Assembly (NCBI GenBank): GCA_013032095.1
Contig: WQBJ01000034.1
Coordinates: 1-39,344, forward strand
Direction: 5' to 3'
From: Ruegeria atlantica
GTDB lineage: Bacteria; Pseudomonadota; Alphaproteobacteria; Rhodobacterales; Rhodobacteraceae
Length of the DNA: 39,344 nt
In this document: positions 8,153-15,328 of the stretch, piece by piece
How the letters are laid out: each line of letters begins with the position of its first letter
Numbering within the stretch: position 1 is the first letter of the stretch
The notes under the pieces: generated by a model
The model's database searches: none
The model's input: the letters and a program-made list of their open reading frames with translations, nothing else
What the model was told of the DNA's origin: nothing
Position numbers and translations under genes: made by a program

Positions 8153-9142
8153 TTACTCGGAAACTTTATCCAAGATCGCCTGACCCCATTCCACTCCCAC
8201 GTCTTCGAGAACGACCGGCCAGACTTCCGCCTGAACCTTGGCCGACATCGCGGCCAGTTCCGCGTCGCTTAGCGAGACGATGGTGGCTCCCAGATCGGCC
8301 AGTTTCTGTTCGTTGGCCTTCTGGTCGGCTTCCGCCACGGTCCAACGGGTCGATTCAAATTCTGCCGCGGCCGCTTTCAGCGCGTCCTGATCCTCGGCGT
8401 CTAGGCCGGCAAGGGATTCATTCGAGATGATCATGTACCAGACTTCGAAATGGGTATTGGCCGGGATGTATGTTTTGGTCACGTCGCGGAACGAGGCATA
8501 ATAGCCTTCGGCACCCGAGCCGATCACACCGTCAACAACGCCGGTCTGCACCGCTGTGAAGGCTTCGGAAAACGGGATAGGCGCGGGGATGTAGCCCAAT
8601 GCATCGCCAGTTAACTGGAAGCTCTTGATGCCAGGCACCCGCACTTTGATGCCGTTATCGACCGACGGATCGCCCGGCGACACTGCGTCGGTATTGAGCG
8701 CGATGCCACCAAAGTAAACCGGATAGGCGGCTAGCATGGTGATGTCCTGCTTGGCGTAGAGCCCATCCATGGTTTCACGCACCACGCCGCCAGGACCGTA
8801 GATCGCACGGGCCTGATCCCAGTTTCCGGCGAGATAGGGGAACGAGCTGATCTGCATCTTGCGGTCTGCGGCGGCGGCGGCCGGCTGGGTCGCCATGTCG
8901 ACCGCGCCGACCGAAATACGTTCCTGCACTGTTGTATAGTCGCCCAATGCCGAGGCGGCATAAATTTTGACTTTGACGTCACCGCCGGTTGCTTCGTCCA
9001 CGGCGGCGGCAAAGGCGTTCAGCTCGACGTCGATTGTCGTACCTTGCGGGCGCACATGGCTCATCTTCAGATCAGCCGCCATCGCGGTGGTCGACAGCGC
9101 CATCAGCGCACCGGTCGCGGCAGTTATCATCATGCGTTTCAT
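8153..9142 (-). CDS. dctP: TRAP transporter substrate-binding protein (DctP family)
   Basis: A 329-residue periplasmic protein with an N-terminal signal peptide (MKRMMITAATGALMALSTTA, cleavage probably after AMA at ~22). DctP-family features are the EATGGDVKVKIYAASALGDY segment and the IKVRVPGIKSF segment, whose arginine normally binds the substrate carboxylate, plus VDGVIGSG. GGAGGAAACCC sits directly before the ATG. It lies 35 bp after dctM in a Q-M-P order and is followed by a hairpin. It captures the organic-acid-like substrate later oxidised by the adjacent flavoprotein complex. Substrate identity is open. Confidence 0.94.
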   Translation of the reverse strand: MKRMMITAATGALMALSTTAMAADLKMSHVRPQGTTIDVELNAFAAAVDEATGGDVKVKIYAASALGDYTTVQERISVGAVDMATQPAAAAADRKMQISSFPYLAGNWDQARAIYGPGGVVRETMDGLYAKQDITMLAAYPVYFGGIALNTDAVSPGDPSVDNGIKVRVPGIKSFQLTGDALGYIPAPIPFSEAFTAVQTGVVDGVIGSGAEGYYASFRDVTKTYIPANTHFEVWYMIISNESLAGLDAEDQDALKAAAAEFESTRWTVAEADQKANEQKLADLGATIVSLSDAELAAMSAKVQAEVWPVVLEDVGVEWGQAILDKVSE

Positions 9143-9177
9143 TGGGTTTCCTCCGTTAGGGTTTAGTTTGTTCAGGA

Positions 9178-10476
9178 TCAGTAGCCAAAGAGTCTGGGCA
9201 GGAAGAGCGACAGGTCTGGCCAGAGCGATGTCAGGAACACCACAGGCACATAACCAGTCACGATCAGGATCATCGCGGGCGGGATCACCTTGGTGACCTT
9301 CACGTTGCCGATCCGTGCCCCGAGATAGAGGATCGAAGCATAGGGTGGCGTCACGCCCCCCATCGCGGTGTTGACCCCCATGATCGCGGCGAACTGCACC
9401 GGGCTGACACCAATGGCATTCATAAGAGGCAAGAGCAGCGGCGCTATCAGGATGATTGCGGTCACGTCGTTCACGACCATTCCGACCAGAAACAGCATAA
9501 TGTTGATCAGGATAAGCAGCAGAACCTTGTTGTCTGTGATCTCGAAAATTGAGGCGACCAGTGCCTGCGGGATACCTTCCATCACATACATCTGGCTCAG
9601 GATCATCGAAAACAGGATCATCAGCAGGATCGCACCGACGGCGGTTGCGGACTCCTTACCGGCCATCAGGAAGTTCTCCCACCTTAGCCCCTTGTAGATC
9701 AGAAAGCCGACGGGCAGTGCATAGATCACCGCTACCGCGGCAGCTTCGGTCGGTGTCATGATGCCGCCGTAGATGCCGCCCAGGATAATTACCGGCATCA
9801 ACAGTGCGGGGAAGGCGTGAGCGCCGCGTTTGGCAACTTCGCTGCTGAGTTCGCTGAACGTGGGTTTTTCATCCAGTATCAGGTTGAACTTGCGCGACAT
9901 CCATAGGTTCACCATTGAAAAGTTGAACATGATGAAAAGACCCGGCCCAAGCGTCGCGAGAAAACAGGCGAGGATCGAGGTGTCGGTGACCCAACCGTAG
10001 ATGATCATGGTGACCGAGGGTGGGATCAGCAAACCAAGGATCGAGGAATTGGCAATCAATGCGGTCGCGTATTCGCGGGGATAGCCGCGCTTTTCCATTT
10101 CCGGGATCAACAGCGGTCCGATCGCCGCAATGCCGGTCAGGCCGGACCCCGAGATCGCCCCGATCACTGCGCAGCTAACCGCCGCCACGACACCCAGACC
10201 GCCACGCACGTGACCGATAAAGGCACTGACGAAACGTAACAGAGAGGCAGCAATACCGCTTTCGCTCATGATGGATCCGGCCAGAACAAATAGCGGAATG
10301 GCCAGCAAAATCGGGTTTCCAAGTTGCTGGAAACCCCAGAGCATATTGCCCTTCATAGTGGCGCCGCCGATGAAATACATCACCATCAACGCTCCGCCGA
10401 AGCAATAAGGCAGCGGAACCCCGAGGGTCAGCAGAATCACCAAGACAGCGACGGCAAGCAGGGCGACTTCAACCAA
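9178..10476 (-). CDS. dctM: TRAP transporter large permease (DctM family)
   Basis: A polytopic protein of 432 residues with about a dozen hydrophobic segments and DctM signatures such as IGAISGSGLTGIAAIGPLLI and IGVNTAMGGVTPPYAS-like blocks (here MGVNTAMGGVTPPYAS). It conducts sodium-driven uptake together with DctP and DctQ. The start is assigned to TTG at 10476 because GAGGAG lies 8 bases upstream and the codon overlaps the end of dctQ; an ATG at 10506 would give ten extra residues and lies inside dctQ without a ribosome site. Start uncertainty is limited to these few codons. Confidence 0.93.
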   Translation of the reverse strand: MVEVALLAVAVLVILLTLGVPLPYCFGGALMVMYFIGGATMKGNMLWGFQQLGNPILLAIPLFVLAGSIMSESGIAASLLRFVSAFIGHVRGGLGVVAAVSCAVIGAISGSGLTGIAAIGPLLIPEMEKRGYPREYATALIANSSILGLLIPPSVTMIIYGWVTDTSILACFLATLGPGLFIMFNFSMVNLWMSRKFNLILDEKPTFSELSSEVAKRGAHAFPALLMPVIILGGIYGGIMTPTEAAAVAVIYALPVGFLIYKGLRWENFLMAGKESATAVGAILLMILFSMILSQMYVMEGIPQALVASIFEITDNKVLLLILINIMLFLVGMVVNDVTAIILIAPLLLPLMNAIGVSPVQFAAIMGVNTAMGGVTPPYASILYLGARIGNVKVTKVIPPAMILIVTGYVPVVFLTSLWPDLSLFLPRLFGY

Positions 10477-11005
10477 GGTGAATCTCCTCGTCAGTATCAT
10501 ATCCAAGAATGTGGCGGACCAGATGGATCGCTGTGTAGATCATCATCAGCGCCAGACCGATTGTCAGAGCGACTTCGGCATAGAATGTGGGAATGTAGAG
10601 CGTCGGACTCTCTTTCCAGACGCGCCATGAATAGCGGGTGAATTCCCAAGACCAACTCAGCAGCCAGAGCCCGACAATCAGGCTGATCACTTCGCCGATA
10701 ATCGCCAGAATGACATGCTGGCGCGGCGTCTTCAGGAAGATCTCAAGCACATTTGCGCGGATATGAGTGTTTTCCCGCGAGGCATTTACTGCCCCAAGGA
10801 CGTAGAGCCACAGCGCCGGGTAGGCCATAGTTTCCTCAAGCCCCATCACCGGTATTTGCAGTACATATCGGGTGATGACCTGAACAAATTGGCCCAAGGC
10901 CACGATGCAAATGATGCTGGTCAGCAGGTATTTTACGAAGCGTTCCATTCCCCCCCTCGCGACGTGATTGTCCGTCGCCGCAGTACCTACTTTCTCCTCT
11001 TCCAT
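10469..11005 (-). CDS. dctQ: TRAP transporter small permease (DctQ family)
   Basis: About 178 residues from ATG at 11005, or 159 from ATG at 10948, which has a G-rich ribosome site. Four hydrophobic segments are visible: LLTSIICIVALGQFVQVITR, MAYPALWLYVLGAV, VILAIIGEVISLIVGLWLL and AEVALTIGLALMMIYTAI. The conserved DctQ features are the ITRY segment in helix 1 and the H-IRANV region after helix 2. It is the first gene of the TRAP/amine-dehydrogenase operon. The LysR gene is transcribed in the other direction from the same gap. Longer frames upstream overlap that LysR gene and are unlikely. Confidence 0.88.
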   Translation of the reverse strand: MEEEKVGTAATDNHVARGGMERFVKYLLTSIICIVALGQFVQVITRYVLQIPVMGLEETMAYPALWLYVLGAVNASRENTHIRANVLEIFLKTPRQHVILAIIGEVISLIVGLWLLSWSWEFTRYSWRVWKESPTLYIPTFYAEVALTIGLALMMIYTAIHLVRHILGYDTDEEIHLG

Positions 11006-11032
11006 AGAAGCAAATTGAAAATTACGTTGTAT

Positions 11033-11051
11033 CCATAGTTTGTTTCTATGG
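11033..11051. promoter_or_regulatory. Inverted repeat, candidate LysR operator
   Basis: CCATAG (11033-11038) and CTATGG (11046-11051) form a perfect inverted repeat with a 7-bp spacer. It fits the LysR T-N11-A rule (T at 11036, A at 11048). It lies between the dctQ start and the LysR ATG at 11072, the expected site for control of the TRAP/oxidase operon and for autoregulation. Confidence 0.55.
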
Positions 11052-11071
11052 CCAAAGGGGGTCGCAACCAC

Positions 11072-11992
11072 ATGAACCTGACAATCCGTCAACTCACTAC
11101 ATTTCGCGAAGTGCTCCGCACTGGGTCCATTTCCGAAGCCGGGCGCACGCTCGGGCGCACGCAACCGTCGGTCAGTGCGATGATTGCAGGCCTGGAGAAT
11201 GAGATCGGATTTCGGCTGTTCGAACGAGAGCATGGCCGGCTGACGCCAACGCCCGAAGCGCACTATTTTTTGGAAGAGGCCGAGGCCGTCCTGTCGCGGC
11301 TTACACAATCCACGCATACTTTGCAGGAAATATCGAACCTGAAGCGTGGCCGCCTACGCGTCGCTTGCCACCCAGCCGCATCAGGATTCTTCATGCCGGG
11401 CGTTCTCGGCCAGTTTTTGCAAGACAAACCCGCTATCAAGGCGTCGTTGATGATGCGTTCGTCCAAAGTCATCGAGGAACTGATCGCCTCGCAGCAATAC
11501 GATCTCGGTTTTACCGAAACACCTGAGCCACGAAAGTCGATTCATCAGCAGGATTTCGATCTGGAATGCCTGTGTGCCATGCCCGCTTCGGACCCGTTGG
11601 CTGCGAAATCCCTGATTTCAACAGAAGATCTGGATGGCGCAAATCTGGCAACGCTTTTCTCAGAGCATCCGACTTTCCTGCAGACCTCTGCGGCCTTCAA
11701 GAACACTGGAAAGAGTTTTGAGCGCAGGTTCGAGCTGCGGACATTCCTACCTGGGTTACAGTTTGTCAAAGCGGGCCTGTGCTATTTGATTTGTGATTTG
11801 ATTACAGCTTTTAGCTGCAACGATCCCCTGCACGGCACCGGTGGCATAGTATTTCGCCGCTTTAGCCCCAGAATCAGCAGCAGCGTTTCAATTCTCACCC
11901 CCGCACATCGCCCGGCGTCTTTGATAACTCAAAGCTTTAGCCAGAAACTGGCTGAGGACATAAACGCTATGAAAGAAAACGTTTTTCTCTAG
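11072..11992 (+). CDS. LysR-family regulator of the TRAP/amine-dehydrogenase operon
   Basis: A 306-residue protein. The N-terminal winged helix reads LTTFREVLRTGSISEAGRTL and TQPSVSAMIAGLENEIGFRL (residues ~7-50), followed by the effector-binding domain (GRLRVACHPA onward). It is closest in pattern to OccR/NocR/OoxR-like regulators of opine and amino-acid catabolism, an impression from the helix region rather than a search result. The start at 11072 is chosen because GGGGG lies about 10-15 bases before the ATG and MNLTIRQL is a standard LysR beginning; an earlier ATG at 11048 is inside the operator-like repeat. It is divergent from dctQ and so probably responds to the transported compound. 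Confidence 0.92.
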   Translation: MNLTIRQLTTFREVLRTGSISEAGRTLGRTQPSVSAMIAGLENEIGFRLFEREHGRLTPTPEAHYFLEEAEAVLSRLTQSTHTLQEISNLKRGRLRVACHPAASGFFMPGVLGQFLQDKPAIKASLMMRSSKVIEELIASQQYDLGFTETPEPRKSIHQQDFDLECLCAMPASDPLAAKSLISTEDLDGANLATLFSEHPTFLQTSAAFKNTGKSFERRFELRTFLPGLQFVKAGLCYLICDLITAFSCNDPLHGTGGIVFRRFSPRISSSVSILTPAHRPASLITQSFSQKLAEDINAMKENVFL

Positions 11993-12438
11993 TCTCGCTT
12001 CAACACCAGAGCAATGGCCGGTTCCACAACCGGGCGTAGGTGCAGCGATAGCGGAAGTCTGCTTTGTTGCGCTTTCTGCGAGTTCGCCGACCGTTAAGCT
12101 TTGCCTGTGCGGCGAATGCCTGAAAAGCGGGCTTCGACCGAAGCATGCCAACACAATTTCGAGTGTTCGCAAAGGGCCGTGACCAACAGAACCACTTCAA
12201 TTCTAGCAAAATTTGTAAGGTGCTCCAATAAAGGAGGTGAGATGGCTTAAACGCAGGTAAGTTGTTTAGCGTGATCGCATTGGTCAGTCTTCTATTCATT
12301 CGAAGACGCCGAAATCCGACGCCCTAATGTCGCAAATTCTAACAAGATGTGCGCTCTGACCGACAGTCTCACACCGTCAAACTTGGTTTCTTCCGCAGAT
12401 CATCACGGATCTGGATTATTCCAAAGGAGGAGACCCAT
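11993..12438. other. Gene-free stretch with degenerate repeat and an orphan ribosome site
   Basis: No frame here resembles a protein. Bases ~12000-12170 resemble other repeat remnants in the window; the minus-strand reading contains an 'AFAAQAKL' block like the 'LPFAAQA' block at ~17.1 kb. A textbook Shine-Dalgarno (AAGGAGGTGAG, 12231-12241) precedes ATG-GCT-TAA (12242-12250), a two-codon frame. The 3' part must hold the promoter of the NhaC gene, but no clear -35/-10 pair was seen. Confidence 0.4.
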
Positions 12439-13911
12439 ATGTCTGCGAATGAAGACAACATACGGCAGCCCGGCTTAGTGCTGGCCCTTGTGCCAATAGT
12501 GCTTACCCTGTGTGTGCTTGGGCTGCAGCTTTTCTATTTCGGCGACTTTACCCCGCACATACCACTGGCATTTGGGATCGCGATCACTGGCATCGTTGGC
12601 CTCATGTTGGGTCACAAATGGCCGAGCATCGAAGAAGGCGTGTTTCACGTCATCAATATCTCCCTACCGTCAGTGTCGATACTGATCACAGTTGGAATGA
12701 TCATTGGTGTGTGGATCGCAAGCGGTACTGTCCCGACGCTGATTTACTATGGTCTCAAGATTTTGTCGCCTGAGCTTTTTCTTGCCGCAGGAATGGTCCT
12801 TTGCTCTATTGTCTCTGTTTCGTTGGGCACCTCGTGGGGAACGACTGGCACGGTGGGCCTCGCGTTGATGGGGATCGGTGCCGGGTTCGGTATCCCCATG
12901 TACTGGACGGCGGGGGCGGTGGTCTCTGGTGCATTCTTTGGAGACAAGATCTCTCCTTTATCAGACACGACAAACCTGGCACCTGCCGTGACGGGGACTA
13001 ATTTGTTTGATCACATTCGGAATATGCTTCCGACGACAGTTCCTTCGATGCTGATTGCGCTGGTGATTTACTTTATCGTCGGCTTCACTCTGATCGACAC
13101 GTCCCAGGTTTCGTTTGACCGGATTCACGCAATCACCACAGCGCTGGACGATGCGTTCTGGATTTCGCCGATCATGCTGTTTCCGGCTGTTCTGGTTATT
13201 GTGCTGGCTGTCATGAAACAACCGCCGATCCCGTCATTGTTCGCAGGCGCCGTTGCGGGTGGCTTCATGGCCATCTTCTGTCAGGGTGCTGGGCTGCATG
13301 AGACGTTCACCTTCGCTAACAGTGGCTACTCGATTGACACTGGTGTGCCGGAGATCGATCCTCTGCTGAACCGTGGCGGCATCCAGTCAATGATGTGGAC
13401 AATCTCACTGGTGTTGCTGGCCCTTGGTTTTGGTGGAGCGCTTGAACGCGTCGGCTGCCTTCAGGCCATCATCAATGTTGTCATCTCGAAGGTGAAGACG
13501 TTTGCCGGTATTCAAACCTCGGCCATCCTGACCTCTGTCGCGACCAACACCGTTGCAGGTGACCCCTATCTGTCAATTGCACTACCAGGACGGATGTATG
13601 CACCTGTCTATCGCGCGATGGGCTATTCCCCACTGAACCTATCCCGGGCGGTCGAGGAAGGCGGAACACTGGTGTCCCCTCTGATCCCGTGGAATGCGGG
13701 TGGTGCGTTTGTCATCACGGCGCTTGGCTTGGGTATCGCAGACGGCAACTTCGAAAACCTGCTGTATATTCCGCTTGCATTCGCTTGCTGGCTGTCACCG
13801 GTCATCGGTATCTTCTATGCCATGACAGGGCTCTTTTCGCCTAAAGCGAGCGAAGAAGAAATCCGCTCCTGGGAGGAAAGCGGCGAACCTGTTGCGCAGA
13901 TGAGTGCCTGA
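12439..13911 (+). CDS. nhaC: NhaC-family Na+/H+ antiporter
   Basis: A 490-residue inner-membrane protein with about eleven hydrophobic segments. The family-defining block is around SVSLGTSWGTTGTVGLALMG and GAFFGDKISPLSDTTNLAPA (residues ~120-185), typical of NhaC/MleN antiporters. The ATG at 12439 has AAAGGAGGAG 8 bases upstream; a longer frame to 12349 lacks one. NhaC-type proteins exchange sodium for protons, and close relatives exchange organic acids such as malate/lactate, so an organic-anion role is possible. A perfect hairpin and then a GlxA-type regulator follow on the same strand, suggesting that the regulator controls this transporter. Confidence 0.9.
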   Translation: MSANEDNIRQPGLVLALVPIVLTLCVLGLQLFYFGDFTPHIPLAFGIAITGIVGLMLGHKWPSIEEGVFHVINISLPSVSILITVGMIIGVWIASGTVPTLIYYGLKILSPELFLAAGMVLCSIVSVSLGTSWGTTGTVGLALMGIGAGFGIPMYWTAGAVVSGAFFGDKISPLSDTTNLAPAVTGTNLFDHIRNMLPTTVPSMLIALVIYFIVGFTLIDTSQVSFDRIHAITTALDDAFWISPIMLFPAVLVIVLAVMKQPPIPSLFAGAVAGGFMAIFCQGAGLHETFTFANSGYSIDTGVPEIDPLLNRGGIQSMMWTISLVLLALGFGGALERVGCLQAIINVVISKVKTFAGIQTSAILTSVATNTVAGDPYLSIALPGRMYAPVYRAMGYSPLNLSRAVEEGGTLVSPLIPWNAGGAFVITALGLGIADGNFENLLYIPLAFACWLSPVIGIFYAMTGLFSPKASEEEIRSWEESGEPVAQMSA

Positions 13912-13918
13912 TCGTTCT

Positions 13919-13946
13919 GCACCAACACCAAATGAGGTGTTGGTGC
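13919..13946 (+). terminator. Perfect 11-bp hairpin after nhaC
   Basis: GCACCAACACC (13919-13929) and GGTGTTGGTGC (13936-13946) pair perfectly around a 6-base loop (AAATGA). No T-run follows on the plus strand. It could be a weak terminator or mRNA-end stabiliser, allowing partial read-through into the regulator gene that starts 38 bp later. Confidence 0.6.
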
Positions 13947-13983
13947 CCTTCATCCGCCTTGGTCGATACTGGGAGGAGAGCAT

Positions 13984-15000
13984 ATGGACCCGAGAAACTT
14001 TGTCCCAAAGGGCGCGGCCAGCTATCGCATAGACTATGATGGATCAGCCCAGGAGATCTATTTCCTGCTGCTGCCAAAGCTGACCATGCTGGCCTTTAGC
14101 GCCGCAGTGGAACCTCTGAGGATCGCAAATCAGGTTACAAACAAAGAACTATATAAATGGTTTCTGATCACCGAAGATGGAAATCCAGTTTCCTGTTCGA
14201 ATGGGATTGAGATTACGCCGGATTTTGCTTTGCACAACCTACCGCGATCGTCGCGGCTGTTTGTTTGCTCGGGTATTGAACCGGCGGAAAGTACAAACCC
14301 CAAAATCCTGTCGTGGATCAGCCGCCAAAGAACCTTTGGATGTAATCTGGGTGGTATCTGCACGGGAGCTTTCGCCCTTGCTAAGGCTGGAGTTCTGTCA
14401 GGTAAAAGATTCACATTGCATTGGGAAAACCACCCTGCTTTCGTCGAACATTTTGATGACTTGGAGCCGTCGTCCAACCTGTATGAGATAGACAATGAGC
14501 TTATGACATGTGGCGGCGGAAATGCCGCTACCGACATGATGTTGGACATGATCGAATCCGATTTCGGAAATGATCTGGCGGTCATCGTTTCGGACATGTG
14601 CATCCACTTTCGGTCCAACAATAGTAAAACGCTTCAGAAATCAGCCTTTTCTGTGGCGTTGGGTAGTCGTAATCAGTACCTGATTAATGCGATGCAGATC
14701 ATGCAAGAAAACTTGGAAGAGCCGTTAGATATCTCTGAAATAGCAGAAGCCGTGCAGATATCTCGTCGCCAGTTGGAGCGCCTTTTCCAAAAGTATGTCG
14801 AAACTTCGCCTGTACAGTTTTATATTGAACTGCGCGTTTCGAGGGCTTTCGCATTGCTTAGCGAAACCGAGATGGCGGTTGCGGAAATCGCCGCAGCCAC
14901 AGGCTTTAGCAGCGCTACACAACTTACGGTACGATTCAAGAAACGCTACGGTGAAGCGCCAACTTCATTCAGAAGGGGGTGGTCTGAAAGACGTGAATAA
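13984..15000 (+). CDS. GlxA-family regulator (DJ-1/PfpI-like domain plus AraC HTH)
   Basis: A 338-residue protein. Residues ~25-195 form a class I glutamine-amidotransferase-like domain with GGICTGAFALAKAGVL (nucleophile-elbow-like Cys) and TLHWENHPAF, followed by ELMTCGGGNAATDMMLDMI. The last ~100 residues are an AraC helix-turn-helix pair (DISEIAEAVQISRRQLERLF and VAEIAAATGFSSATQLTVRF). This layout is shared by GbdR, CdhR, ArgR and related regulators of betaine, carnitine and arginine catabolism. GGGAGGAGAG lies before the ATG. Its position after nhaC suggests joint function, but the effector is unknown. Confidence 0.93.
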   Translation: MDPRNFVPKGAASYRIDYDGSAQEIYFLLLPKLTMLAFSAAVEPLRIANQVTNKELYKWFLITEDGNPVSCSNGIEITPDFALHNLPRSSRLFVCSGIEPAESTNPKILSWISRQRTFGCNLGGICTGAFALAKAGVLSGKRFTLHWENHPAFVEHFDDLEPSSNLYEIDNELMTCGGGNAATDMMLDMIESDFGNDLAVIVSDMCIHFRSNNSKTLQKSAFSVALGSRNQYLINAMQIMQENLEEPLDISEIAEAVQISRRQLERLFQKYVETSPVQFYIELRVSRAFALLSETEMAVAEIAAATGFSSATQLTVRFKKRYGEAPTSFRRGWSERRE

Positions 15001-15328
15001 TTTGCGTCTGAACAGTCATAATTTGAGACCTCTGAACGTACCAGTACTTTCTCTGCATTCAACCAAGGTCCGTTTTGGGAACGCTGCGATGCAGCACATC
15101 CAGTACGGCAAATGCCCGCAATGGGCCGCCCTTGTTTGTGCGGATAGCTTTCCACGGATCAGATACTGCGGTGCATCCGAGGTCTGGAATGAGCCCAAAG
15201 TACCTTAGGTTCCGTCAGCCAATTCGTTTACGGAAATCTTATCGACCTTTTTTTTTGAGGATCTTGTGAAAAACTCAGGGCAGTCTAAACCGCCCCGAAT
15301 TCCGAAAAGATTTGTTGTCTATGGAGGG
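15001..15328. repeat. Intergenic stretch with degenerate dispersed repeat
   Basis: No credible gene. Bases 15132-15196 match 39223-39287 at 55 of 65 positions without gaps, beginning TTGTTTGTGCGGA in both. The upstream part (~15040-15130) resembles other intergenic remnants of the window. The 3' part carries a terminator serving the convergent sulfatase gene (15269-15295). Confidence 0.6.
15269..15295 (-). terminator. Probable terminator of the sulfatase gene
   Basis: On the minus strand a 7-pair stem (15289-15295 with 15278-15284, one A-C mismatch, loop of four) is followed after four bases by five T residues (complement of 15269-15273). It lies 34 bp past the sulfatase stop codon. Confidence 0.5.

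Noticed and set aside
11888..12299. Minus-strand frames of 94-99 codons in the gap before nhaC
   Set aside because: They overlap the LysR end and repeat-like sequence, have no ribosome site and no family match; explained better as repeat remnants.
14795..15208. Plus-strand frame of 137 codons crossing the end of the GlxA-type regulator
   Set aside because: Starts inside the regulator's helix-turn-helix in another frame and runs into the dispersed repeat; not gene-like.
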